NCBI RefSeq assembly: GCF_024494655.1
Contig: NZ_JANHDL010000001.1
Coordinates: 310,001 to 374,000, forward strand
DNA from: Halorubrum laminariae
GTDB lineage: Archaea; Halobacteriota; Halobacteria; Halobacteriales; Haloferacaceae
Direction: 5' to 3'
DNA: 64,000 nucleotides
The notes beneath the pieces were generated by a model. The model was not told where the DNA came from, did no database searches, and saw only the letters and a program-made list of their open reading frames with translations. The number at the start of each line of letters is the position of its first letter. The first letter of the stretch is position 1. The position numbers were made by a program, and so were the translations under genes. Shown here piece by piece: positions 52,257 to 60,320 of the stretch.

Positions 52257-52426
52257 CGGCACTGGAATAAACGGTTGCGAACCCCTACCCGAAGCAAGCG
52301 ATGGAAACGCGAGTACTCTGATCCAAGTCCGGTCGCGCCCTCGACGCAGTGTCGGTCGATGACGAACGGGCGACTGAGGTGAGGACAAAGCACACTGTCG
52401 CACTGCAGAACGAAACACAACACACA

Positions 52427-55378
52427 ATGACAAACGACAATAATACACGCAAGAAGGTCAACGCGGTCTTCTTCGCAGCGATCATGGTCGTCTCCATGGT
52501 CGCAGTCGGCTTTGCGGCCGCTCCCGCCGCTGCACTCAGCGATACAGACGGTGACGGAGTTACCGCAAGTCCGGATACGGCAAACGAGACTTCCACGCAC
52601 TCGTTCAACGTGACGTATAGTTCAGGAGACAATGCAGTAGACAGCGGAGAAAACATTACCAACTTCTCGGTTGATTACTCCAACTTCAACAACGCCGAAG
52701 GGACTACAACCGGAGTTGGCAATGGTGATGTTACGGTCACTCTCAATGGGTCCGATGACGTCACTGTTAATTCTGTGACGCAGGAACAGTCCACACAGAC
52801 TGACGACAGAGCTCTCATTGATATTGAACCGACAGACATCAACGCCAGTTCAACTCTCGAAGTTGAGATCGACGGCATAACGAACCCGGATAACGCTGGT
52901 TCGACTCAAGATGTTGTCTACGAGAGTACCACAGACAGCAGTGGACTCACGGATCCGGTTAGTCTTAGTCTGGCACTAGCTGCGGCTACCGGCGGCGGTG
53001 GCACCACTAGTGAACGTACCGCTGGTGGCGAAGAAGCCTTTGACGGTTCGACCGTCTACCAAGGCGAGGACGACCTAATCTTCACCAACCAGAGTGAAGG
53101 AGATATCAGCGTTGGTGAACTGCAGAAGACCGCTGGTAACGCAGAGGGTACGTCTCTTAGCCTCCCGATCCCGGAAGACGCTTCAACCGGCACGTACGCG
53201 GTGGACGGTGACTCGGATAACTTCGGCGTTATCGTTCAGCAGCCGCGAATCACGACCTCCGAGGTCCAGCTTGACGGCGACGACATCAGTCAGATCGCAA
53301 CCTCACGTGCGACTGCTGACAACGGTCTCAGCATCAACGCGAGCTGGAACTTCGAAGAGGCTGAAAACATCACCGTAACCGTCGAAGATTCGAGTGGTGC
53401 CGACATCACTCGTGAAGTTGTCGACCCCGACACCAGTTCCACTGCGACGGAAGTCGACGGCGACATCATCCTCAACGGTGAAACTGGAACGGTCGGCTCG
53501 GCTAGCGTTGGTCTCAACCTCAACGACCAGGACGCCGAAGAGTACACTGTCGTCTTCGAAGGCTCTGACGACCTCGACTACGACAGCGTCGTCCAAGAGT
53601 ACACCATCGAAACGACCAACCAGGACACCGTTACCGTCGATACTGCCGAGGACACTGTCACGCGCGGTGACAACCTCCAGTACACGGTGAGCGGTGCGAC
53701 GAACAACGACTACTACACGGCCGTCGTTCAGGACTCCGACCTCCGTGACGGCTACTCCGTCAGTGACGCTCAGGGCGTCTTCCGCAACGTCGAAGATACC
53801 TCACAAGTTGGCGTCGTCTCCCAGAACTACAGTATGGGTGCCGACAACGCCAGCGATGTCAACTACGCGTACGCAATTATCCAGATTGACGGAACCACAG
53901 GTGTCGGCTCCATCGAGACCGCAAACCTCGATGACTCGTCGAACACCCTCGACATCTACGAGGCAGGAAGCAGCACTGACGCAAACATCAGCGGCGAAGA
54001 CTCTGTCGACGACGTTGACTTCGATGTCGAAGAGGGCGAAGTCGCCCTCGACAACCCGACCGACTCGTACACAGTCGGTTCGGAAGTCGATGTTAACGGT
54101 ACCGCACAGAGCGCAGACGATGTCGCGATCTACGGTCGTGACAACGGCGACTGGGAACTGCTCAACATCGACGACGATGGTGACCTCGACAGCGATGACT
54201 ACATCTCTGTCGACTCGGACGACTCGTTCGAAGAGGAAGATGTTCGCCTCTCTGACGCGAGCAACATCTACTCGTTCGAAGGATCGTACGACATCGGTGT
54301 CGTTGATGCTGCTGACCTGAACGAAGTTAGCGACGCCAGTTCGCTTACCACCTCGCAGTTCAGCAGTGCCTCGAGTGCGCGGTACACACTTCAAGTTGAG
54401 CCGGGCGACCTCACGGCCAACTTCGGCACGATCAACGGTCAGATCGCAGACGACGTCGATGATGAAATCGATGTCGAAGGAACTGCGGCTGGTCAGGATT
54501 CAGTCGTTATCGCGTTCGTCGGTGAGCGTGGCGAGGTTACGGCCACAACTGCCTCGGTTGACAGTGACGACACGTACGACGAAGAAGAGATCTCCCTCAG
54601 GGACATCTCGCAGGGCTCGGTCTCTGGACACGTGATCTCTGCGAACCGAGACGGTGAATTCGGCGAAGACACGGCATCTAATGCCAACGATCTCGTAAAC
54701 GAAATCGAGGACTACGGCGGTAACAGCCGTAGTGGAGACCAGGTCCGGAGTCGGATCCTCTCCAACACTGTTGATGACACGGGCAGCGACGACCTGATCG
54801 TTTCGACAACGTTCCGTCTGAACGATGCGACGCTGTCGATCAACGACGTCTACCCCGAAGAGGCTGAAGCCTCTGGTGTCAACCCGGTTGCTGCCGGCGA
54901 GACGCTCGTCGTTGACGGTGACACCAACCGTCAGTCCGACAACGCGGCGATCACGCTTGAACTCCTGACGGAGGAGGACAACAACGTCGCGGCGGCTGAC
55001 ACCGACGAGTGGGACAACGACGGTCAGTGGAGCGCTTCCATGGACACGTCTGACCTCGAAACTGGTACGTACACTCTCGAAGCCGACGACGGCGAGAGTA
55101 CGGACCGCGTCGAGGTCGAAATCGTCGAAGAGCGCGACACCAGCGATGGTGACGACGGCTCTGACGACGGTGACGACGGCTCCGACGGCACCGACGACGG
55201 CTCCGACGGAACCGATGACGGATCTGACGGCACCGACGACGGCTCCGATGACGGATCCGACGGCTCCGACGGCGGAGACGGCGGCTCCACGGACGACGGC
55301 ACGCCCGGCTTCGGCGCGCTCGTCGCCCTCGTCGCCCTCGTCGCGGCCGCGCTCCTCGCGACCCGTCGCGACAACTAA
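52427..55378 (+). CDS. csg: S-layer glycoprotein with PGF-CTERM anchor
   Basis: 983 residues. The signal peptide (KKVNAVFFAAIMVVSMVAVG, about 9-37) precedes a long series of Ig-like domains rich in Asp, Thr and Ser with N-glycosylation sequons (for example NIT, NVT and NGT). The C-terminus has an unusual DGSDGTD repeat linker (about 925-955) then TPGFGALVALVALVAAALLA and RRDN, the PGF-CTERM signal cut by archaeosortase A for lipid attachment. S-layer proteins coat the cell. Length is above the 827 of Haloferax volcanii but close to other genera. In Haloferax the linker is Thr-rich; here it is Asp/Ser/Gly-rich. Confidence 0.92.
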   Translation: MTNDNNTRKKVNAVFFAAIMVVSMVAVGFAAAPAAALSDTDGDGVTASPDTANETSTHSFNVTYSSGDNAVDSGENITNFSVDYSNFNNAEGTTTGVGNGDVTVTLNGSDDVTVNSVTQEQSTQTDDRALIDIEPTDINASSTLEVEIDGITNPDNAGSTQDVVYESTTDSSGLTDPVSLSLALAAATGGGGTTSERTAGGEEAFDGSTVYQGEDDLIFTNQSEGDISVGELQKTAGNAEGTSLSLPIPEDASTGTYAVDGDSDNFGVIVQQPRITTSEVQLDGDDISQIATSRATADNGLSINASWNFEEAENITVTVEDSSGADITREVVDPDTSSTATEVDGDIILNGETGTVGSASVGLNLNDQDAEEYTVVFEGSDDLDYDSVVQEYTIETTNQDTVTVDTAEDTVTRGDNLQYTVSGATNNDYYTAVVQDSDLRDGYSVSDAQGVFRNVEDTSQVGVVSQNYSMGADNASDVNYAYAIIQIDGTTGVGSIETANLDDSSNTLDIYEAGSSTDANISGEDSVDDVDFDVEEGEVALDNPTDSYTVGSEVDVNGTAQSADDVAIYGRDNGDWELLNIDDDGDLDSDDYISVDSDDSFEEEDVRLSDASNIYSFEGSYDIGVVDAADLNEVSDASSLTTSQFSSASSARYTLQVEPGDLTANFGTINGQIADDVDDEIDVEGTAAGQDSVVIAFVGERGEVTATTASVDSDDTYDEEEISLRDISQGSVSGHVISANRDGEFGEDTASNANDLVNEIEDYGGNSRSGDQVRSRILSNTVDDTGSDDLIVSTTFRLNDATLSINDVYPEEAEASGVNPVAAGETLVVDGDTNRQSDNAAITLELLTEEDNNVAAADTDEWDNDGQWSASMDTSDLETGTYTLEADDGESTDRVEVEIVEERDTSDGDDGSDDGDDGSDGTDDGSDGTDDGSDGTDDGSDDGSDGSDGGDGGSTDDGTPGFGALVALVALVAAALLATRRDN

Positions 55379-55380
55379 CG

Positions 55381-55479
55381 ACCACTAACCACCGAACGGA
55401 CGCCCGTTCGGCCCACGCGGTTTGCGGTTCCATTTTTCGAACGCGCTCGCACCGACGAGCGACGGCGCTGCGCGTCGAC
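55381..55479 (+). repeat. Direct repeat R1, 3' flank of S-layer gene
   Basis: Begins 2 nt after the S-layer stop. It contains a hairpin (CCGAACGG paired with CCGTTCGG, a possible terminator), then CACGCGGTTTGCGGTTCC, TTCGAACGCGCTCG and GAGCGACGGCGCTG. The last three elements recur in the same order and orientation in R2, R3 and R4. Confidence 0.8.
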
Positions 55480-55651
55480 ACCGCACCGAGACACGCCGAT
55501 CGTTCCCACCCGGAATCGACTGTCAATCCACAGCGTCGATCGCTCTCTTGGCGCACGAGTCGTATCCGTGCCGCCGTATCTGCGACCGGTTTGTAATGAC
55601 AGGTATGTACACGTCATAACGCATATATCGCTCCACGTCAAACGTCACTGT

Positions 55652-55978
55652 ATGAGCGGATCAAGTTACGACAAGACGATTCAGTTCCGTGCCGGAGCAG
55701 AAAAAGAGGCCGCGGAGCTACTCGATGAGATTCACATCGGGGGCGTCAACGTGAGCGAACTCGCCCGCGTCGGCCTCGTCGACATGCTTCGGCAGTCATT
55801 GGATGAACGGGACGAGATCGCGGTGTACGAACGATACAGCCGGGGTGAGATCAGTGAGGACGTGGTCCGTGTCCTTCTCGGTGAGAAACTCGATAGGATG
55901 GAAGCCGAAAAAGAGTCGTTCGAGGCGGCCATGGAGAGAGACACGTCCGAATTCTTGACGGGCAGCGATGGCGAGTGA
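55652..55978 (+). CDS. Putative antitoxin of PIN-type toxin pair
   Basis: 108 residues, starting SGSSYDKTIQFRAGAEKEAA, with NVSELARVGLVDMLRQSL resembling a ribbon-helix-helix or short HTH, then an alpha-helical acidic part. The stop overlaps the next gene's start by 11 nt, the usual antitoxin-then-toxin arrangement. A TATA-like gcatatatcg is about 26 nt upstream of the ATG, so it is probably leaderless. It is the only antitoxin-like gene in the first cassette, between repeats R1 and R2. Confidence 0.72.
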   Translation: MSGSSYDKTIQFRAGAEKEAAELLDEIHIGGVNVSELARVGLVDMLRQSLDERDEIAVYERYSRGEISEDVVRVLLGEKLDRMEAEKESFEAAMERDTSEFLTGSDGE

Positions 55979-56495
55979 GGCTCGCTATCCGATTCTGGCT
56001 GATACGAGTTCGTTGATCGCGGTTGCTTCGAACAAATACCCGACCGAGGACAGCCGTGAGCACTACCTGAAACGAGGAAGCCAACGTGTTCTTGAACAGC
56101 TAGACGAGGATTCGTCGCCGTGGTCGTGCGTACCCGTTGTTCCCCGCCCGCACGGGCCAGACGCAGGCGAGCAATCGCTCAAACAGGAGCTTTCTGAACA
56201 CGCTTCTTCGTATCAGGTTGTCTCGATTCTCGACGCAGCTGCGCGACGGTCAATTCGGCGTCTCATCGAGGACATCGAGTACGACATTGACGTTGTGGGA
56301 CCGCCGTATCTGCTCTATATCCTGCTCGACAACGACCGCATCTCAAAGCCTGAGTTCTGCGAGGCAACCGTCGAGATGATTCGGACGGAAGGGTGGACTG
56401 GGTACGAAGTCGTGAAGAACGCGTGGAGTAGTATTCCCGTTGACTGTTCTGAAATCCTTGACGACAGATATGGCGATGCACTTCCACCGAGATGA
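55968..56495 (+). CDS. PIN-domain-like putative toxin
   Basis: 175 residues. The start SEARYPILADTSSLIAVA has the PIN motif with the first metal Asp (DTSSLI). Further acidic residues occur in RRLIEDIEYDIDVV and LLYILLDNDRISK. The middle VPVVPRPHGPDAGEQSL is unusual. The ATG (55968) overlaps the antitoxin gene by 11 nt. PIN toxins cleave RNA or tRNA; the reaction here is inferred only. No signs of breakage are clear, but the segment between the Asp motif and the SREHYLKRGSQ helix is shorter than in standard VapC proteins. Confidence 0.65.
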   Translation: MASEARYPILADTSSLIAVASNKYPTEDSREHYLKRGSQRVLEQLDEDSSPWSCVPVVPRPHGPDAGEQSLKQELSEHASSYQVVSILDAAARRSIRRLIEDIEYDIDVVGPPYLLYILLDNDRISKPEFCEATVEMIRTEGWTGYEVVKNAWSSIPVDCSEILDDRYGDALPPR

Positions 56496-56540
56496 TCTGA
56501 TCAGTTCTACCAAATCAGAACAACGCCTACACAGTGACTC

Positions 56541-56650
56541 GAACGTCTGGGTGGATCCACGGAGGCACGCCTTTCGCTACCACCGACGCCCCCACTCACG
56601 TGGTTTGCGGTTCCCATGTTTCGAAACGCGCTCACACCCGCCAGCGACAG
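56541..56650 (+). repeat. Direct repeat R2
   Basis: Contains GAACGTCTGGGTGGATCC (also in R3), then ACCGACGCCCCCACTCACG, TGGTTTGCGGTTCCCATG, TTTCGAAACGCGCTCA and CCGCCAGCGACAGC. Core elements match R1, R3 and R4 in order. It separates the first cassette from the second. Confidence 0.8.
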
Positions 56651-56750
56651 CCATCGAGACGATGACAGCTGTGTCCGCGCGGTACGACAGCGACCGAAAT
56701 CGTCAGTTCTGGGCGAATCGTTTATAACGTTCTCTTACGTTCTATTACAC

Positions 56751-57074
56751 ATGCCGATCAGCATCGATCGATTCGAGGACGAACCGGACGGTGTGCTGGA
56801 ACTCGAAGCTGGGACACAGCCGTACACCGTCCTTTCGTTTTTGGCCGAAAACGACGCGCAGGCGTTCACGCAAGGCGAGATACACGAGGCGACGGACATC
56901 CCCCGAGGTAGTGTCGGCGTCGTGCTCTCTCGGTTGGAAGACCGGGGATTGGTCCGCCACCGAGGCCGATACTGGACGATCGCCGAGGACGACCGGCTCG
57001 CCGCCGTCGCCGCCCAGCACGGAGCGAGTTCGGCGTCGACGACAGACGACTACTACGGCGACTCGGCGGAGTGA
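56751..57074 (+). CDS. Small winged-helix regulator (MarR-like), antitoxin-like
   Basis: 107 residues. VLELEAGTQPYTVLSFLAEN leads into a winged helix: FTQGEIHEATDIPRGSVGV and LSRLEDRGLVRHRGRYWTIA. The tail is Ser/Asp-rich. It is clearly related to the next gene at 57201 (both have DIPRG then LxRLxD/EDRG or DEGY, and end in Y-x-x-x-E/D). No toxin gene overlaps its stop; 126 bp without a supported gene follow. TATA-like cgtttataac is about 26 nt before the ATG. Confidence 0.75.
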   Translation: MPISIDRFEDEPDGVLELEAGTQPYTVLSFLAENDAQAFTQGEIHEATDIPRGSVGVVLSRLEDRGLVRHRGRYWTIAEDDRLAAVAAQHGASSASTTDDYYGDSAE

Positions 57075-57200
57075 CAGGCGTTCTTCGATACGAAAGAAGA
57101 CGACTTCCCCACAGTGCGATGCCGAGATCGACCGCCGCGGTGTGAAACGCCCAATTCGACCGCAATAGCTATGAGGTACAACTGAGTACATCTAGCTACA

Positions 57201-57611
57201 ATGCCGGTCCTGCTCGATGACCACGACCCCGATCTCTCGCTTCGCCCGGGGACCACGAAATCGAACGTCGTGGCGTTCCTCTACCGTCACCCGGACTGGG
57301 GGTACGCCCCCCGAGAGATCACGGACGCCCTCGATATCCCCCGCGGGACCGCGACGACCACGCTCGCACGGCTGGCGGACGAGGGCTACGTCGGCAAGAC
57401 CGACGACGGCTACTACCACGCGCTCGACGACCGGACCGACATCCGACGATACGTCGCCAGCCTCGATCAGGTCGACCGACTGTTCGGTCGCCACCGCGAC
57501 GACGCCACGCCCGAGACACCCGAGAGACGGATCGGCGCAGACCGCACCGACGCAGAACTCGACGCGGAACTCGACGCGCTCGAAGACGAACTGGACGGGA
57601 AAAATGAGTAA
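57201..57611 (+). CDS. Winged-helix antitoxin of PemK/MazF-like pair
   Basis: 136 residues. PVLLDDHDPDLSLRPGTTKS is followed by the winged helix (VVAFLYRHPDWGYAPREITD and ALDIPRGTATTTLARLADEG, then YVGKTDDGYYHALDD) and an acidic C-terminal region. Its stop overlaps the start of the PemK-like gene by 8 nt (ATGAGTAA), the standard arrangement of haloarchaeal HTH-PemK pairs. It is a tandem paralogue of the preceding gene. It probably binds its own operator and neutralises the toxin. Confidence 0.8.
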   Translation: MPVLLDDHDPDLSLRPGTTKSNVVAFLYRHPDWGYAPREITDALDIPRGTATTTLARLADEGYVGKTDDGYYHALDDRTDIRRYVASLDQVDRLFGRHRDDATPETPERRIGADRTDAELDAELDALEDELDGKNE

Positions 57612-57944
57612 GCTGTCTGCGGGAGACGTTTGCTGGGCGCGAGATCCGACCGGTGCGCATCCGCAGCGACCGATAGTCGTGTTGGCTCACGACACGCACC
57701 CGTTCAGTGCGACAGATTGCACCGTGATGTGTGTCGGAACGAGTGCCGGGAATATCAGCAAACGACTCCGGAACTCAAAGACGAACATCTTGACGGCATC
57801 TCTTTTGGAAATACGTCGTACCTGATGCCGTGGGCCCTGTACACGATTGCCCCGGGAACGTTCGTGAATGGAGACATGAAGGGGAAACTCACGAAGCAGG
57901 GACGGAGAGTCGTGAAAAAATCGCTCATCTCTCTTCTCCCGTAG
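57604..57944 (+). pseudogene. Frameshifted PemK/MazF-type toxin gene
   Basis: From ATG 57604 the frame gives SKLSAGDVCWARDPTGAHPQ, then RPIVVLAHDTHPFSATDCTV and CVGTSAGN, a PemK/MazF-like opening, but soon changes sense and stops at 57825. In the next frame the protein continues TTPELKDEHLDGISFGNTSY, then LMPWALYTIAPGTFVNGDMK and GRRVVKKSLISLLP to 57944, a proper PemK ending. One missing base near 57752-57754 (after GGGAA) restores a continuous product of about 113 residues. So the toxin is probably inactivated, or the sequence has an error there. Confidence 0.75.
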
Positions 57945-58003
57945 TTCCGTGGCTCCCGAGAGAAGAGTCAATGAACGGATCCATTTCGACGGTGTCGCGG
58001 TGA

Positions 58004-58189
58004 CTACGTGGTCCAGTACGCGAGCGCCCGATGCACGTCGCTGAGACTGCAATCGGGATAGAGTTGCGTGATCTCGTCGGGGTCGTATCCGCTGTGTTCG
58101 TACGCGACGGCGATGTCTTTCACCCGGATTCCCGTTCCCTCGATTGTCGGTGCACCGTCACTGTGCTCCGACGCTCGGACGATTGTCAT
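58004..58189 (-). CDS. DUF433 domain protein, orphan antitoxin-like
   Basis: 61 residues: TIVRASEHSDGAPTIEGTGI, then RVKDIAVAYEHSGYDPDEIT and YPDCSLSDVHRALAYW. DUF433 proteins have a MerR-like HTH and normally pair with a DUF5615 PIN-like toxin. No such partner is adjacent: the gene converges with the PemK-like pseudogene. A solitary DUF433 may be a leftover of a lost pair. Confidence 0.82.
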   Translation of the reverse strand: MTIVRASEHSDGAPTIEGTGIRVKDIAVAYEHSGYDPDEITQLYPDCSLSDVHRALAYWTT

Positions 58190-58216
58190 ACGGGATAGTG
58201 AACCCACAACGACGTG

Positions 58217-58340
58217 AACGTCTGGGGTGGATCTGCGGCAACACATCCCTCACGACCCACCGAACAGACGCCCCCACCCACGCGGTTTGCGGTTCCCATG
58301 TTTCGAAACGCGCTCAGACCGGCCAGCGACAGCGCTGTGA
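58217..58340 (+). repeat. Direct repeat R3
   Basis: Contains GAACGTCTGGGGTGGATC, ACCCACCGAACAGACGCCCC, CACGCGGTTTGCGGTTCCC, TTTCGAAACGCGCTCAGACC and GGCCAGCGACAGCGCTG. The core is nearly identical to R2 and R4; the first element is shared only with R2. It separates the second cassette from the third. Confidence 0.82.
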
Positions 58341-58413
58341 GTTCGACTACCCGGCCGCTCGCCATGTCTCACCCGAGAAGTCACCGTTCGTCCGAAACTG
58401 ATCCGTTCCCCGA

Positions 58414-58878
58414 CTATGGGGCCCTCGCGTGAACCACGGCCGGCAGTTGATCCAAACGTGCTTCGACGACGGCCAGTGGATGCATATCGAGATATTCCGC
58501 GCTCTCACGGAGCGTATCGGCATCTGATTGTGATAGCTGGAAGTGGACGTTTCCGTACTCCGGATGGTCGTCGTCTTGGTGCCAACCGAGGAGAAGATTC
58601 CGTTCAGGTTCGATCCAGCTGATCCAGTAGAAGTCGTGGTCGGTACCGACCTCGACATCGAATCCGACTTCGAGTCGGACATGTTCCACTGGATAGCTTG
58701 AATCGTCCAGAAACGCCCTCGGGTCCGGATTCGCGACAACTCGATACGGTCCCGGCTCTCGATGCGTCGAAACACGAAGCTGGACGGTCCCGAATACGGA
58801 CTCACTCTGAAGTCGGTTCGTGATCCGTCGATGGATTCGTTTGTTGTTGAGCCCGTCTCTGTTCGCGAGGAATATCAT
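58414..58878 (-). CDS. DUF7718-like protein, probable partner of the HTH gene upstream
   Basis: 154 residues. VEHVRLEVGFDVEVGTDHDF and YWISWIEPERNLLLGWHQDD resemble haloarchaeal DUF7718/TumE-like proteins; LGWHQDDDHPEYGNVHFQL is the most distinctive stretch. The ATG at 58878 is 6 nt past the DUF7342 gene stop (58885), so they form a pair. The pattern of an HTH gene followed by such a protein suggests a toxin-antitoxin or regulatory pair, which is inferred. Confidence 0.72.
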   Translation of the reverse strand: MIFLANRDGLNNKRIHRRITNRLQSESVFGTVQLRVSTHREPGPYRVVANPDPRAFLDDSSYPVEHVRLEVGFDVEVGTDHDFYWISWIEPERNLLLGWHQDDDHPEYGNVHFQLSQSDADTLRESAEYLDMHPLAVVEARLDQLPAVVHARAP

Positions 58879-58884
58879 TTCAGA

Positions 58885-59424
58885 TTACGCGATTTCGAGT
58901 CCATCGTCTCCATCAGAGCGAGAGAGTTGCGTTACGTCTGAATAGAGCTGCAGTGCGTGTTTCGACAGTCGAATCTCCGTCTTTAGCGCTTCCCACGTCG
59001 AAGCGGCGTTCCGAATGGCACGCAGTTCCTCCGTGGAGAGGTCTTCTTCGACCAGCTTGTTGCGCAGTTCCGACAGGGTCTCCACCTCGTATTCCTCCTG
59101 TAGCGACTCGATCTGTGCGGTGTGTTCGACGAGGGTCGATTCGAGCTCATCGCGAGAGTTCTCATCAATGAGGTCAAGCACTTCCGCAATGAGTGTCTGA
59201 ACCGGGTTTGGCGCGTATTTCGTCTGTCCGTCGACTGTGTGTTCTTTTGTTTTGTTTTCGGCCACGAGAGCCTCCAATTCGCTGTCGGCAGTCGCCCACG
59301 CGACGTCTGCCCTGTCTGCGATGGCGGTGACTGTCTCGGGCTCTCCGAGCATCTCAACGACGAGGCGGACTCGTTCACGCCCGCTGTACTCCTCTGTCCA
59401 CTGCTCTCTGTGCGGATCTCCCAT
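58885..59424 (-). CDS. DUF7342 HTH family protein
   Basis: 179 residues. An N-terminal winged helix (ERVRLVVEMLGEPETVTAIA, DVAWATADSELEALVAEN, TKEHTVDGQTKYAPNPVQT) precedes a coiled-coil-like region (ELESTLVEHTAQIESLQEEY). The family is widespread in haloarchaeal accessory regions beside DUF7718-like genes. The promoter upstream has a TATA-like ttatttatgg near 59450. The gene precedes its partner by 6 nt. Confidence 0.8.
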   Translation of the reverse strand: MGDPHREQWTEEYSGRERVRLVVEMLGEPETVTAIADRADVAWATADSELEALVAENKTKEHTVDGQTKYAPNPVQTLIAEVLDLIDENSRDELESTLVEHTAQIESLQEEYEVETLSELRNKLVEEDLSTEELRAIRNAASTWEALKTEIRLSKHALQLYSDVTQLSRSDGDDGLEIA

Positions 59425-59547
59425 TTCGTCTCTTAGTTACGCAAGAGTACCATAAATAATTTTGTTCACAGTAGATATTTGAGAACCGGATAACGCCGTT
59501 CAGATACTTTCGTCGCAGTACACCGGGCGGCTCATGCAGAGATCGAA

Positions 59548-59949
59548 TCACTCGGAAAATGCGGATTCTAAGCGCGTGCGGTCGAGACCGACGGTGTCGT
59601 AGTCCTGCTCGGTCGAAAGAACACGCTCTTCGCCGGTTGTGACAAGCCCGGCATGAACTGCGTCGAACGGAGTGAGTTCGTACTCATCGAGGAACGCCGC
59701 AGCGGCCAGCACCGCGTCTTCGTGTTCTTTCGGCACGATCGGAACCAGTTCGAGCAGGTTAGCAATCGCCCGCGGCGCATCGATTTCGTACTCAGCAGTC
59801 TCACGGTCGTAGAACAACACCAGAACCTCGGCATATGCGAGTATCGACGTATGAATGTCATCGCGCTCGTCGAGCGCCCGGAGTGCAGCCTCCTGAAGCC
59901 AGTCGTCATCCTTCACCAGCGCTGTGAGAAAGTCAGTTTCGACGTACAC
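59548..59949 (-). CDS. vapC: PIN-domain ribonuclease toxin VapC
   Basis: 133 residues. The three conserved acidic sites are DFLTALVKDDDW (first Asp), the ILAYAEVLVLF region (Glu) and LTPFDAVHAGLV (Asp at the DAxHA motif); a final acidic YDTVG. VapC proteins are Mg-dependent ribonucleases inhibiting translation. It is 3 nt downstream of the AbrB-like antitoxin on the same strand, a standard vapBC layout. Catalytic residues look intact, so this pair is probably functional. Confidence 0.88.
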   Translation of the reverse strand: MYVETDFLTALVKDDDWLQEAALRALDERDDIHTSILAYAEVLVLFYDRETAEYEIDAPRAIANLLELVPIVPKEHEDAVLAAAAFLDEYELTPFDAVHAGLVTTGEERVLSTEQDYDTVGLDRTRLESAFSE

Positions 59950-59952
59950 GGG

Positions 59953-60219
59953 TCACTCCTCGCCGTCCTGCGACCGGGCGTCCGCTTCTGCTTGAACCTC
60001 CCGAGAGATCGCCTCACGCGCGTCCGTTTTCAGATCGTCGGTGTCCGTCTCTACAAAGGTATCACCAACGGCAGCTCGGAGTCCCTCTAGCGGGTCCTCG
60101 TCGACGGGGAAGAGTGCGACGTGACTCGGGAGTTCGACGATCCGATACCGGTCACCGAACCGCTCCCGGACATCTTTCGGGAGGTAAATCCGCCCTCGTT
60201 CATCTGCCGACTTTGACAT
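59953..60219 (-). CDS. vapB: AbrB/SpoVT-type antitoxin VapB
   Basis: 88 residues. The swapped-hairpin AbrB fold is seen in KSADERGRIYLPKDVRERFG and RYRIVELPSHVALFPVDED; then a helical C-terminus that should wrap around VapC. The ATG (60219) starts the pair; a TATA-like CGATATTTACGGG lies upstream at about 60258-60270 on the minus strand. It likely represses its own operon. Confidence 0.88.
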   Translation of the reverse strand: MSKSADERGRIYLPKDVRERFGDRYRIVELPSHVALFPVDEDPLEGLRAAVGDTFVETDTDDLKTDAREAISREVQAEADARSQDGEE

Positions 60220-60320
60220 GGTATACTGTTCTTATACGGGAGAATTCAAAAATCTTCCCGTAAATATCGTATAGTTCCCGCCTATTTTCCGTCTCTATCT
60301 TTGAAAACAGTAGCAACCAA

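Noticed and set aside
51852..52448. 198-codon minus frame in the S-layer upstream region
   Set aside because: Ser/Arg-rich with no domain, overlaps the S-layer promoter and start; more likely non-coding leader.
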